A stretch of 40,483 bases of DNA from positions 1 to 40,483 of the forward strand of contig DFRF01000171.1 in the NCBI GenBank assembly GCA_002378125.1, read 5' to 3'. A program made the position numbers and the translations under genes. The stretch is from Rhodospirillaceae bacterium UBA3470 (GTDB lineage Bacteria; Pseudomonadota; Alphaproteobacteria; Rhodospirillales; Casp-alpha2). Below, piece after piece: positions 7,588 through 15,768 of the stretch (positions are counted from its first letter, which is position 1; each line of letters opens with the position of its first letter). A model generated the notes under the pieces. That model did no database searches. It saw only the letters and a program-made list of their open reading frames with translations, and was not told where the DNA came from.

Positions 7588-9114
7588 CTAGGCTTCCAGC
7601 GTGGTCAGCGGAATGCCCAATTCGGCACGGCGTCGAAGCCACGGCGCCGGCCGGTAACGGGGATCGCCAGTCAGCCGGTGAATATTCTTGAGAATTTTCA
7701 ACACCATCGCGGCACCGATAGAATCGCCAAAGGCCAGCGGCCCCATGGGATAGTTCAGCGCCAGAACAACCGCCATGTCGATGTCCTCAGGCGCCGCCGT
7801 TCGGGCCTGGGCCACCGAGCAACCGATGTTGCAGATGGCAGCTACGGCGCGCTGGGCGATGAACCCGGGCGTATCACCGATGACCGTAGCCGGCACGTCG
7901 CCCCCGCCCAGCAGGCCATGCGCAGCATCTGCCACGTCGGCTCGGCTCACCGCGGTTTTCATAAGAGTACGGCGCTTGTCCAGGCCGAAGAGCGTATCAA
8001 CAGCGACCGTGCGTTCCGCATCCAAGCCTTCAGCCACGGCGCTGTCTGTTGCATCGCCGCCGATGGGCGTAACCAGGATCAGGGCGTCGTCGCTGGGCGT
8101 ATCGCCGTTTTCTAACATCGCCTCGGCATCATGCAAGATGGCCACCAATTTTTCATGGGCCTCCGGCTCTACCTTGCTGACCCAGACGGGCCGGCCGTCG
8201 AAGTCCGGCGCTGGCGCTTCGTCAGCAACCTGCGCCTTGCCGTCTTCATAACGGTAGAACCCTTGACCCACCTTGCGGCCCAGGAGCCCAGCGTCCAATT
8301 GCATCTGCATAAGCGTCGCGGGCCGGAACCGAGGTTCGTGGTAGAACTGTTCATAGATGAGATTTGTCGCCGGATGGGTCACGTCCACAGCCGTCAGGTC
8401 CATCAACTCAAAGGGCCCCATGCGAAAACCCACAGCGTCACGGCAGATGCGGTCGATGTCCGCATAACCGGCGACACCGTCGGACGCGATGTGTGCGCAT
8501 TCGATGTTGTAGCCACGCCCCACTTGGTTGACGAGAAAGCCTGGCGCATCTCTCACATGTACCGGCGTGCGGGTCATTCGCTTGCCGAGATCCATGAGCA
8601 CTCCAGCAACGTGCCGTGCCGTTCGAACGCCGTCGATCACCTCGACCAGCTTCATGAGCGGCACGGGATTGAAGAAATGCATCCCGGCGACACGTTCAGG
8701 CCGCACGCAAGCCGCTGCAATGGTGGTTACCGACAAGGACGATGTATTCGACGCGATGATAGTGTCATCGCTGACGGCCGCCTCGATCTCGCGGAAGACG
8801 ACATTCTTGATTTCAAGGTTCTCGACCACTGCCTCGATGACAATCTGGCAATGTGCGAAGCCGGCCAGCGACTCCACCACCTCGATATTGGCGATGGCGG
8901 CCTGGGCATCCTCCTCGGCCATCCGGCCCTTTTCCACGTTGCGGTTCAGCATGTTGCCGACGAAGTCGACTGCTTCTTTGGCCGCGTCCGCGTTGGTGTC
9001 AAACAACACCACCTTACAGCCGCCAGCTGCGGCTACCTGCACGATGCCGCGCCCCATGGCGCCGGCGCCGACGACGCCGAGGATCAGATCGTCGCTATTC
9101 GCATCGATGGTCAT
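7588..9114 (-). CDS. 3-hydroxyacyl-CoA dehydrogenase (PaaH-like, duplicated C-terminal domain)
   Basis: NAD-dependent dehydrogenase of 508 residues oxidising (S)-3-hydroxyacyl-CoA to the 3-oxoacyl-CoA. The Rossmann fingerprint GVVGAGAMGRGIVQ is at residues 13-26, with GMHFFNPVPLMKLVEVIDG near 145 carrying the catalytic His, followed by a C-terminal domain with FLVNQVGRGYNIEC and GPFELMDLTAVDV. A second, partly degenerate copy of the C-terminal domain (DTPGFIAQRAVAAICNIG, NYPMGPLAFGDSIG) fills residues 410-500. This two-copy layout of about 500 residues is typical of PaaH/PaaC from phenylacetate and dicarboxylate oxidation. The last third before the second copy is divergent. It is in the same operon as hydratase and thiolase. 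Confidence 0.92.
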   Translation of the reverse strand: MTIDANSDDLILGVVGAGAMGRGIVQVAAAGGCKVVLFDTNADAAKEAVDFVGNMLNRNVEKGRMAEEDAQAAIANIEVVESLAGFAHCQIVIEAVVENLEIKNVVFREIEAAVSDDTIIASNTSSLSVTTIAAACVRPERVAGMHFFNPVPLMKLVEVIDGVRTARHVAGVLMDLGKRMTRTPVHVRDAPGFLVNQVGRGYNIECAHIASDGVAGYADIDRICRDAVGFRMGPFELMDLTAVDVTHPATNLIYEQFYHEPRFRPATLMQMQLDAGLLGRKVGQGFYRYEDGKAQVADEAPAPDFDGRPVWVSKVEPEAHEKLVAILHDAEAMLENGDTPSDDALILVTPIGGDATDSAVAEGLDAERTVAVDTLFGLDKRRTLMKTAVSRADVADAAHGLLGGGDVPATVIGDTPGFIAQRAVAAICNIGCSVAQARTAAPEDIDMAVVLALNYPMGPLAFGDSIGAAMVLKILKNIHRLTGDPRYRPAPWLRRRAELGIPLTTLEA

Positions 9115-9126
9115 GTAATGATTTCC

Positions 9127-9897
9127 TTACTTGCCTTTGTATTCCGGACGGCGCTTCTCAATAAAGGCCTGCATTCCCTCTTTTTGATCCTCCGAGGAGA
9201 ACAAGATCTCAAATGCCTTGCGCTCCAAAAGCAGGCCAGTTTCCAAAGATGCATCCATACCTGCATTAACCACTTCCTTGGTCAGCTTCACCGCAAGCGG
9301 CGGCATTCGAGTGATCTTGCGAGCGACCTCCAAGGCGCGGGTTTCCACTTCTTCATCAGGCACTACTTCGCTCACCAGACCCATTTCCAGCGCTGCGGCA
9401 GCGCTGACAAAATCCGCGGTCAATAGCATCATGTTGGCGCGGTATTTACCCACGGTTCGGACCAGTCGCTGGGTGCCACCGGCGCCAGGAATGATCCCGA
9501 CGCGAATTTCCGGCTGACCGAATTGTGCACCTTCGCCGGCAATGATGATATCTGTCGACATGGCAATCTCACAACCACCGCCCAGGGCAAATCCGTTAAT
9601 TGCCGAAATTATCGGCTTCGGACACGCTGAAATGGCACGATTCATTCGGCGCGCATCGAACAAGCTCCAATCGATCGTTCCCCGGCTCGCCATTTCCTTC
9701 AGGTCAGCGCCGGCAATAAAGACTTTCTCGTTACCTGTGATGATGATGACGCGAATGTCATCATCATCACTCAAAGCCTCGAAATGATCACTCAGTTCTT
9801 CGCGAACGGCCGTGCTCAGTGCGTTCATTGCGTCCGGCCGGTTCATGCGCAACAGCGCGATGTGATCTTCCGGTCGTTCCAACAAGACCAGGGGCAT
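9127..9897 (-). CDS. Enoyl-CoA hydratase (crotonase family)
   Basis: Crotonase of 256 residues. Both catalytic glutamates of classical enoyl-CoA hydratase are present: Glu110 in LGGGCEIAM and Glu130 in FGQPEIRVGIIPGAGG. The oxyanion-hole loop FIAGADLKEM is at residues 60-69. It adds water to 2-enoyl-CoA to give (S)-3-hydroxyacyl-CoA, the step between the dehydrogenase and the 3-hydroxyacyl-CoA dehydrogenase of this operon. I prefer ATG 9897 because GGAGG lies 8 nt upstream. ATG 9903 overlaps the stop of the previous gene (ATGA), but its spacing to that GGAGG is only about 2 nt. The overlap nevertheless suggests translational coupling. Confidence 0.93.
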   Translation of the reverse strand: MPLVLLERPEDHIALLRMNRPDAMNALSTAVREELSDHFEALSDDDDIRVIIITGNEKVFIAGADLKEMASRGTIDWSLFDARRMNRAISACPKPIISAINGFALGGGCEIAMSTDIIIAGEGAQFGQPEIRVGIIPGAGGTQRLVRTVGKYRANMMLLTADFVSAAAALEMGLVSEVVPDEEVETRALEVARKITRMPPLAVKLTKEVVNAGMDASLETGLLLERKAFEILFSSEDQKEGMQAFIEKRRPEYKGK

Positions 9898-9899
9898 AT

Positions 9900-11990
9900 T
9901 CATTTCCTCCCATTCGTTGACATCATCAGCCAGTCTACCGCCAGCATCCCATCCGGTCCGGCGAACACCGGGTTTAGGTCCAATTCGACCACATCGGGGT
10001 TTGCGGCCGCGAAATCGGAAAGGGCGCACAGGGTATCGATTAACGCGCGTTTATCAACCGACGGTTGACCGCGCGCACCGTCCAGAACGGCCTTCCCTGC
10101 CAATTGGTCGAGCATTAGTTCCGCATCATCCCGACTTAGCGGCGCCTGAGCAAAGACGACGTCTTTCAAGACCTCGACGAAGATGCCGCCCAGACCCACC
10201 ATGAGGATCGGCCCAAAGGCTGGATCATGACGTAGGCCAAGCACCACCTCGGTCCGCGCCGGTGCCATAGCCTGTACCAACAGGCCGTCAATCCTTGCCT
10301 CGGGCACCCGCGTCGACACATTTTGAATGATGGTTTCGGCCGCGTCCCGCACGGCATCAGCATCGTCAAGCCCCAGCAGCACCCCTCCAATGTCCATTTT
10401 ATGAAGGATGTCCGGTGATTCGATCTTCACGACGACGGGAAATCCAATGCCTTCGGCCGTGGCAACCGCGGCCTCTGTGTCGGCTGCAACCGCACAATCG
10501 ACCAACGGCAGACCTGACGCCTTTAGCCGTTGCCAAGCTTCCACAGACGGCACAGGTCCAAAATCGCCGGACACCGGTGCCGTTTTTGGAAAAGCCGGCG
10601 CCGGCACGGCGGTAATCCTTTGACGGGCTTCACCAAACGCGACCAGTCCAGCCGCCGCATCGACGACCCGCTCTGTACCATCGATGACGCAAATGCCGCC
10701 GTCGCGGAGCGCCGTAAGGGCCTGTTCAGGCGCCTCCAACCAACACACTAGGAACGGTTTGGTTGCGTGCGCCTTGATTTCCTTGAACACGTCGACCAAT
10801 AAGTTCGCATAGCCGTGCATCAACTGCAGCCAGACAATGCCCAAGTGGACTTCGGGATCGGCCAACACCAATCGGACACTCTCAGTCATCATCTTGGGTT
10901 CGGCCAGGAATTGCCCGGTGATATCCACCGGGTTTCCCGTGGCGCCAAAATCGGGGATCACGTTCAGCAACTTTTCCTTCGTGGCCCCGCCAAGTTCCGG
11001 GACCGTCAACCCTAGTTCCTCAGCGCGATCCGCCATCAGCACACCGGCGCCGCCGGATTGGGTGACAATCGCAATGCCGTTACCTTCAGGAACGTCGCTG
11101 TGTGCAAAGGCCGATACCAAATCGAGCATATGCACTTCGTTCCGAGCCCGAATGATGCCGCGCTGGCGGGCAACACCGTCGAACACCGCATCCTCGCCAG
11201 CCATAGAGCCCGTGTGTGAAGCGGCAGCCCGCGCACCGGCAGCCTTACGGCCAACCTTTACGGCGACCAAAGGCTTACCCATGCGCACCGATTTGTCGGC
11301 CAGGGCAACGAGTTGATCGCCCTCTCGCAGGCCTTCCAAATAGGCCGACGCGACACAAATGCGGTCATCGTCCAGGGTGTAGTTGAGGGCCTCCATCAGC
11401 GTAATGTCCGCCTGGTTCCCAGTGTTCACAAAATAGCCGATGCCGAGCCCCCTGCTACGCGCAAGGGCCGCTATACCAGTGCCGAACGCTCCGGACTGGC
11501 TGGCGAAGGCAACAGGGCCGGCCTCGGGGGCCACATCGGCGTATTGGCTGAAGGTCGCGGGCATATGAATGAATGAATTGATAACGCCCAGGTTGTTGGG
11601 CCCACATAGGCGAATGCCATGAGCCTTAGCGGTCTCCAAGAGTTCGGCTTCGCGCACCCGCCCTCCCTCACCCATTTCGCCGAAACCGGAGCTGAAAAGC
11701 ACCGCAACCTTGGCGCCCTTGTCGCCCAGGTCCGCCACAGCCTGGTTTGCGCGGGCTGCCGCGACGACGACAACCGCGAGATCGGGCGCTTCCGGCAACG
11801 AGGCGATATCCGGGTAGCAGGTAAGGCCGTTGATCTCCGGATACTTGGGGTTCACCGGATAAATAGCACCCACATAGCCATCGCGCTGCATGAAGTGCTG
11901 CGGTCGGCCGTTGAGCTTATTGGCGTCTGGCGACGCACCGATGATGGCCACAGAACGCGGGTTTAGAAGGGCTTCAATGGCATCGGACAT
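9900..11990 (-). CDS. ADP-forming acyl-CoA synthetase (fused alpha-beta, acetate-CoA ligase family)
   Basis: Protein of 696 residues with the domain order of fused NDP-forming acyl-CoA synthetases. It has a CoA-binding Rossmann domain (SVAIIGASPDANKLNG near residue 13, VNPKYPEINGLTCYPDIASL), a ligase/flavodoxin-like domain (SGFGEMGEGGR, GPNNLGVINS, SQSGAFGTGI, SHTGSMAGEDAVFDG), and a C-terminal ATP-grasp domain (GFPVVVKIESPDILHKMDIG, MVGLGGIFVEVLKDVVF). The His in SHTGSMAG is the site expected to be phosphorylated in the ligase half-reaction. Such enzymes make acyl-CoA from a free acid, ATP and CoA, or run in reverse to make ATP. As first gene of the 5171-11990 operon it may activate the pathway acid. 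It is divergent from the IclR gene. Confidence 0.9.
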   Translation of the reverse strand: MSDAIEALLNPRSVAIIGASPDANKLNGRPQHFMQRDGYVGAIYPVNPKYPEINGLTCYPDIASLPEAPDLAVVVVAAARANQAVADLGDKGAKVAVLFSSGFGEMGEGGRVREAELLETAKAHGIRLCGPNNLGVINSFIHMPATFSQYADVAPEAGPVAFASQSGAFGTGIAALARSRGLGIGYFVNTGNQADITLMEALNYTLDDDRICVASAYLEGLREGDQLVALADKSVRMGKPLVAVKVGRKAAGARAAASHTGSMAGEDAVFDGVARQRGIIRARNEVHMLDLVSAFAHSDVPEGNGIAIVTQSGGAGVLMADRAEELGLTVPELGGATKEKLLNVIPDFGATGNPVDITGQFLAEPKMMTESVRLVLADPEVHLGIVWLQLMHGYANLLVDVFKEIKAHATKPFLVCWLEAPEQALTALRDGGICVIDGTERVVDAAAGLVAFGEARQRITAVPAPAFPKTAPVSGDFGPVPSVEAWQRLKASGLPLVDCAVAADTEAAVATAEGIGFPVVVKIESPDILHKMDIGGVLLGLDDADAVRDAAETIIQNVSTRVPEARIDGLLVQAMAPARTEVVLGLRHDPAFGPILMVGLGGIFVEVLKDVVFAQAPLSRDDAELMLDQLAGKAVLDGARGQPSVDKRALIDTLCALSDFAAANPDVVELDLNPVFAGPDGMLAVDWLMMSTNGRK

Positions 11991-12026
11991 CAGGAGCAGG
12001 CCTTAACTACTTATATATTTTGCATA

Positions 12027-12043
12027 TCAAAACAGTGTTTTGA
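12027..12043. promoter_or_regulatory. Perfect 17-bp palindrome between divergent operons, candidate IclR operator
   Basis: TCAAAAC-AGT-GTTTTGA is a perfect inverted repeat with 7-bp arms and a 3-bp centre. It lies in the 137-bp gap between the synthetase operon (start 11990, leftward) and the IclR gene (12128, rightward), next to an A/T-rich TATATATTT stretch that could hold a -10 element. IclR-family regulators bind short palindromes of this size in shared divergent promoters and often control themselves. The assignment is by position and symmetry only. Confidence 0.55.
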
Positions 12044-12127
12044 AATTTGACGACCGTCATTCTCATGTGCCAAAGTCAATTGTCAAGAGGGCACGGTCAC
12101 ACACCGTAAAACGCAAATCGGATCGGC

Positions 12128-12961
12128 ATGGGATTTCGCAAAAACACGGCATTGGCTCTGACCGGCAAAGGCATCGAAGACCGCCAATTCGTGCGGGCGT
12201 TGGCGCGCGGTTTGGATATCCTAAAGACCTTTCAGGCGGATGACCGTGGCCTCAGCAATGCCGAACTCGCGGCGCGAACGGGCTTTCCCAAGCCGACCGT
12301 GTCTCGCCTAACGTTCACGTTGATGTCGTTGGGCTACCTGCATTTAAACGAAACCACCGGGCGTTACGCCTTGCATCCCCATATACTATCTCTGGGATTT
12401 CCCGTGCTTCGTCAGCTCTCCATCCGCGATATAGCCCGGCCCCTTATGGAAGACCTGGCCAACGCCTGCGGCGGCGCGGTGGCCATGGCAGTCCGTGACG
12501 GCTTCAACATGATCGTCATCGAACGGGCCCGTCATCCGGCCATGACCCGGGTGCCCTTGGACATCGGGATCGGTCGGGAGTTGGCGACAACAGCCGTTGG
12601 TCGGGCATATCTGGCCGGTCTGAGCGTCCCAGAACGCGCCGGCCTACGGACCGATCTTAAGGCGCATTACGGTCTCCGGTGGCCGGCCATTGGCGCGCAA
12701 ATCGAAGGTGCGCTGACCCATTTCAAGCACCACGGATTCACCGTTTCAGCCGGTGACTGGGCCCCCGACTACAACGCCGTCGGCGTGCCGCTTCGAATGC
12801 GTGACGGCACCTGCCTCGCCTTCAATTGCGGAGGTTCCAACAATCTGATCGCTGCTGACGTATTACCGGTCCTGGGGGTCAAACTGGTGGCCATGGTCGA
12901 GGACCTGGCCCGCGCACAAGACCTGAATCCACACGGGACATATAAAGGATCCACCACATGA
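12128..12961 (+). CDS. IclR-family transcriptional regulator
   Basis: Regulator of 277 residues, normal for IclR (250-280). The N-terminal winged helix-turn-helix spans about residues 20-80 (RALARGLDILKTFQADDRGL, LAARTGFPKPTVSRLTFTL, GYLHLNETTGRYALHPHIL). The C-terminal effector-binding domain includes RDIARPLMEDLANACGGAVA near 97, RVPLDIGIGRELATTAVGRA near 140 and FTVSAGDWAPDYNAVGVPLR near 204. It is close to the PcaR/PobR branch, whose members sense aromatic or dicarboxylic acids. Position between the degradation operon and the oxidoreductase gene, with a palindrome in the gap, points to local control of both. Its last four bases overlap the next start (ATGA). Confidence 0.92.
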   Translation: MGFRKNTALALTGKGIEDRQFVRALARGLDILKTFQADDRGLSNAELAARTGFPKPTVSRLTFTLMSLGYLHLNETTGRYALHPHILSLGFPVLRQLSIRDIARPLMEDLANACGGAVAMAVRDGFNMIVIERARHPAMTRVPLDIGIGRELATTAVGRAYLAGLSVPERAGLRTDLKAHYGLRWPAIGAQIEGALTHFKHHGFTVSAGDWAPDYNAVGVPLRMRDGTCLAFNCGGSNNLIAADVLPVLGVKLVAMVEDLARAQDLNPHGTYKGSTT

Positions 12962-13935
12962 GATCCATCGTGTGCGAGGACTGGGGTGGACCGGAAAAAC
13001 TAGTCCTAAAAGACATTGACCCACCCTCGCTCGGCGCAGGCCAGGTTCGGCTTAAAGTTTCCGTCGCGGCAATAACATTTGTCGATCTGCTAATGCCACG
13101 CGGCAAATACCAGATCAAGCCCGACCTACCGTTCACGCCCGGCTCTCACGCCGCCGGCGATGTCATTGAAGTCGCGGATGACGTGACCAACATCAAGGTC
13201 GGCGACCGCGTATACGGCTTTGCAGCCTGGGGGGCGCTAGCGGACGAGATGATCGTCGATGAAAGCGCATGTTTCGTGCTCCCCAATAACGTCAACAACG
13301 AGGTGGGAGCGGCCTACGGCAATGGTTACGCCACGTCCCTCTATGCGCTTCGTGATCGCGGCAAATTGCAGCCGGGTGAAACGCTTCTGGTGCACGGCGC
13401 CGCCGGTGGTGTGGGCCTGGCGGCCGTCGACCTGGGACGCGCAATGGGCGCGCGAGTCATCGCCACAGCGCGAGGCGCGGAAAAGGCCTCCGTGCTAAGG
13501 ACATACGGGGTGGAAGCCGTCATCGACTATACTGATGGCCCTTTCAAAGATCAGGTCAATGTACTGACCGACGGCGCCGGTGCAGACGTGATTTATGACC
13601 CGGTGGGCGGTGACGTTTTCGACCAGTCGCTTCGCTGCATCAATTGGGATGGACGCCTTCTGGTCATCGGTTTCGCCGGCGGCACCATTCCGCAAGCCCC
13701 AGCCAACCTGCCACTTTTGAAGAGTTGCTCCATCGTCGGCGTGTCGCTGGGAGGATACCGACAACGCGACCCCACAGCCGTCCGGGACATGCATGGCATC
13801 TTGTTATCGTGGATCGCCGAAGGCCGAATCAGGCCCCGGGTCGCCGCGCGCTTTCCCGTCGCCGAAACAATTGAAGCCCTGCAGGCCATGGAGAACCGCG
13901 AGACCATAGGCCGCGTCATCGTTACCTTCGATTGA
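12958..13935 (+). CDS. NADPH:quinone oxidoreductase-like MDR protein (zinc-free)
   Basis: Medium-chain dehydrogenase/reductase of 325 residues. The N-terminal GroES-like part has VKDIDPPSLGAGQVR-type sequence and FTPGSHAAGDVIEV near residue 59. The nucleotide-binding domain has LVHGAAGGVGLAAVDLGRAM near 143, with the AAGGVG signature of quinone oxidoreductases and enoyl reductases. No structural zinc cysteine cluster is visible. QOR-type proteins reduce quinones or 2-enoyl groups with NADPH. In the context of CoA catabolism it may act as an acrylyl- or crotonyl-CoA-type reductase, but that is inference. The start overlaps the IclR stop, so translation is probably coupled. Confidence 0.88.
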   Translation: MRSIVCEDWGGPEKLVLKDIDPPSLGAGQVRLKVSVAAITFVDLLMPRGKYQIKPDLPFTPGSHAAGDVIEVADDVTNIKVGDRVYGFAAWGALADEMIVDESACFVLPNNVNNEVGAAYGNGYATSLYALRDRGKLQPGETLLVHGAAGGVGLAAVDLGRAMGARVIATARGAEKASVLRTYGVEAVIDYTDGPFKDQVNVLTDGAGADVIYDPVGGDVFDQSLRCINWDGRLLVIGFAGGTIPQAPANLPLLKSCSIVGVSLGGYRQRDPTAVRDMHGILLSWIAEGRIRPRVAARFPVAETIEALQAMENRETIGRVIVTFD

Positions 13936-13951
13936 ACGAAAGACACCTATA

Positions 13952-14707
13952 ATGATCACCACGAAGACCGATGGCCCAGTGACAACGCTGATCCTCAATC
14001 GGCCGGCTAAACGTAACGCACTGACCCCGGCAATGATCACCGATCTTCGCTCTAGAATCGCCGCCGCGGAAGCGGATGAAAACTGCCGGGCGCTGGTGAT
14101 CACGGGCGCCGAAGGGCACTTCGCCGCCGGGCGCGACCTTGGCGACGCAGACGCTTCCACACCCTTGCGCGACGTCATGGCCTACGACGACGCCTACACC
14201 GCTGTATTCGAAATGCTGCGCCGGTCGACAAAACCTTCTATCGCTATTGTCCAGGGCTACGCCGTGGCCGGTGGATTCACCCTGGCCATGGGATGCGACT
14301 TCGTCATCGCGGACCGGTCGGCCCGGTTCGGGGCGCTCGAGATGCGCGGCGGGTTCCCCGCCGCTATCAACACGGCCATCCTGTCGCACCTTTGCGGGCC
14401 ACGCCACGCAATTGAGCTCTTACTGTCGGCGGACATGTTCCCCGCCGACACGCTGTTTCGCATGGGACTGATCAACGAATTGGCCGTGGACGATAAGGAA
14501 CTGGCAGAGATCTCGAAACGCAGGATCGACGCCTTGGTTGCGCTGGATCCTATCGCCGTGCGCCTGACCAAGGAAACGGGCCGAGCCGCGTCCACCATGC
14601 CGCTGGCCGAAGCATTGGTAATGGCGAAGCAGCTGAATAGCCTACTGATGACCTCGGGAAAAATCGACGCGGCGGCCAAACAATTTTTAAAATCCCAAAA
14701 CCCCTAG
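13952..14707 (+). CDS. Crotonase-superfamily protein (enoyl-CoA hydratase/isomerase)
   Basis: Crotonase fold of 251 residues: NRPAKRNALTPAMI near residue 16, oxyanion-loop FAAGRDLGDA at 57-66, GYAVAGGFTLAMGCDFVIAD at 102-121 and FGALEMRGGFPAA at 127-139. The second catalytic glutamate is kept (Glu130), but the first, normally in GGGCE, is replaced by Thr110 in AGGFT. One-glutamate crotonases include isomerases, hydrolases and decarboxylases, so simple hydration should not be assumed. It follows the MDR gene by 16 bp and is the last gene of the IclR-led plus-strand unit. A second hydratase with both glutamates is in the divergent operon, which suggests different roles. Confidence 0.88.
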   Translation: MITTKTDGPVTTLILNRPAKRNALTPAMITDLRSRIAAAEADENCRALVITGAEGHFAAGRDLGDADASTPLRDVMAYDDAYTAVFEMLRRSTKPSIAIVQGYAVAGGFTLAMGCDFVIADRSARFGALEMRGGFPAAINTAILSHLCGPRHAIELLLSADMFPADTLFRMGLINELAVDDKELAEISKRRIDALVALDPIAVRLTKETGRAASTMPLAEALVMAKQLNSLLMTSGKIDAAAKQFLKSQNP

Positions 14708-14874
14708 AATTCGGATTCGGCAAAAATTAACCTTCGATGTAACCGCCGCCACAGTAAATTCTAATAATACCTTTAATATTCAATATGTTATAACGATTTT
14801 AGGCGCAACACTTGCGCCCGATTCGTTCGCGGAATATGGTTAACAAACTTTGGTGGCAAACAAAGAGGCCAGGC
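14708..14874 (+). promoter_or_regulatory. Upstream region of ctrA with two GANTC sites and a degenerate CtrA-like box
   Basis: A 167-bp A/T-rich gap before ctrA. It contains GATTC (a GANTC methylation site of the CcrM type) at 14714-14718 and 14820-14824, and a TTAA half-site at 14729 within TTAACCTTCGATGTAAC, which resembles TTAA-N7-TTAAC only loosely. In Caulobacter, ctrA promoters are controlled by GANTC methylation and by CtrA itself. Two such 5-mers in 167 bp are not statistically rare, so this is suggestive only. Confidence 0.35.
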
Positions 14875-15582
14875 ATGCGCGTACTTCTTGTCGAAGACGA
14901 CCCGACCACCCAACAAAGTTTGACCATGATGCTAGAATCTGCCGGCATGGTGGTGGACGCGACGGATCTCGGTGAAGACGGGTTGGATCTAGGTAAGCTT
15001 TACGATTATGACATCATTGTCCTCGACTTAATGCTTCCAGATATGGACGGCATAGACGTGCTGCGCCGACTGCGCGACGCCCGGGTGAAGACGCCGGTAC
15101 TGATTCTTTCAGGCCTCACTGAATCAGAAAACAAGGTCAAGGGGCTGGGCATGGGTGCCGATGACTATCTTACCAAACCTTTCAACAAGGAGGAGTTGAT
15201 TGCTCGCATCCAGGCTATCGTGCGCCGCTCGCAAGGTCATTCGCAGTCGATTATCGATACGGGTCGCCTAGCAGTTAACCTGGATGCGCAGACGGTAGAA
15301 GTGGACGGCCAATCCGTCCATTTGACGGGCAAGGAATACGGCATTCTCGAACTTCTTAGCCTGCGTAAGGGTACCACGCTGACCAAGGAAATGTTCCTAA
15401 ACCATCTCTACGGTGGCATCGATGAGCCAGAGTTGAAAATCATCGACGTATTCATTTGCAAACTCCGCAAAAAACTCTCTACGGCCACGGGCGGCGAACA
15501 TTACATCCAGACAGTATGGGGCCGCGGCTATGTGCTGCGCGATCCGGAAGAGGTCGAGGAGAAAATACGCGCTAACGCCTGA
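14875..15582 (+). CDS. ctrA: Cell-cycle response regulator CtrA
   Basis: OmpR-family regulator of 235 residues, very close to alphaproteobacterial CtrA. The receiver domain starts MRVLLVEDDPTTQQSL, has acidic residues Glu7-Asp9, the phospho-acceptor Asp51 in IIVLDLMLPDMDGIDVLR, and the conserved Lys in DDYLTKPFNKEELIARI. The C-terminal winged helix has HLTGKEYGILELLSLRKGTT, LYGGIDEPELKIIDVFICKL and YIQTVWGRGYVLRD, nearly invariant in CtrA orthologues. ATG 14875 matches the start of known CtrA proteins; a longer frame from 14812 has no support. CtrA controls cell-cycle, division and motility genes, and in many relatives only motility. The C-terminus ends in Asn-Ala, unlike the Ala-Ala degradation tail of Caulobacter CtrA. 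The phosphorelay partner chpT is 800 bp downstream. Confidence 0.95.
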   Translation: MRVLLVEDDPTTQQSLTMMLESAGMVVDATDLGEDGLDLGKLYDYDIIVLDLMLPDMDGIDVLRRLRDARVKTPVLILSGLTESENKVKGLGMGADDYLTKPFNKEELIARIQAIVRRSQGHSQSIIDTGRLAVNLDAQTVEVDGQSVHLTGKEYGILELLSLRKGTTLTKEMFLNHLYGGIDEPELKIIDVFICKLRKKLSTATGGEHYIQTVWGRGYVLRDPEEVEEKIRANA

Positions 15583-15611
15583 ACCCTGCGTTTTCGCAGC
15601 GGATAGCAAGT

Positions 15612-15746
15612 TCAGTGGGCCCTATTAGAGACACTTTTCTCGGGCAACAGCGGGATGACTGCAGAGGCTGTGACCTGCGGCGCGACGCCCTGGGCAACCA
15701 CGGCGCGCAACCTGTCGAGAAGGCGACGCGCTGTCGCGTCGGACAG
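15612..15746 (-). other. Coding-like minus-strand fragment without start codon
   Basis: The 186-bp gap between ctrA and the response regulator has a 44-codon open frame on the minus strand, reading LSDATARRLLDRLRAVVAQG then VAPQVTASAVIPLLPEKSVS and ending in TGA. The composition is protein-like and GC-rich compared with the flanking A/T-rich DNA. There is no ATG, and in-frame stops lie just upstream. It could be the tail of a lost gene, or chance. Not recognised. Confidence 0.25.
15724..15741. terminator. Perfect 7-bp hairpin with nearby T-run, possible terminator of ctrA
   Basis: CGACGCG-CTGT-CGCGTCG forms a perfect 7-bp GC-rich stem with a 4-nt loop, followed on the plus strand by GACAGTTATTTTTA. 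It lies 140 bp past the ctrA stop and 27 bp beyond the convergent response-regulator stop. A weaker hairpin, CTGCG-TTTT-CGCAG, sits at 15586-15599, immediately after the ctrA stop. The T-run starts a few bases after the stem, so termination is plausible but not textbook. Confidence 0.45.
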
Positions 15747-15768
15747 TTATTTTTAGCTGTAGAAGATC

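Noticed and set aside
8131..9426. 431-codon plus-strand open frame antisense to the 3-hydroxyacyl-CoA dehydrogenase
   Set aside because: His-rich shadow of a well-supported gene on the other strand; a usual effect of GC-rich codon bias.
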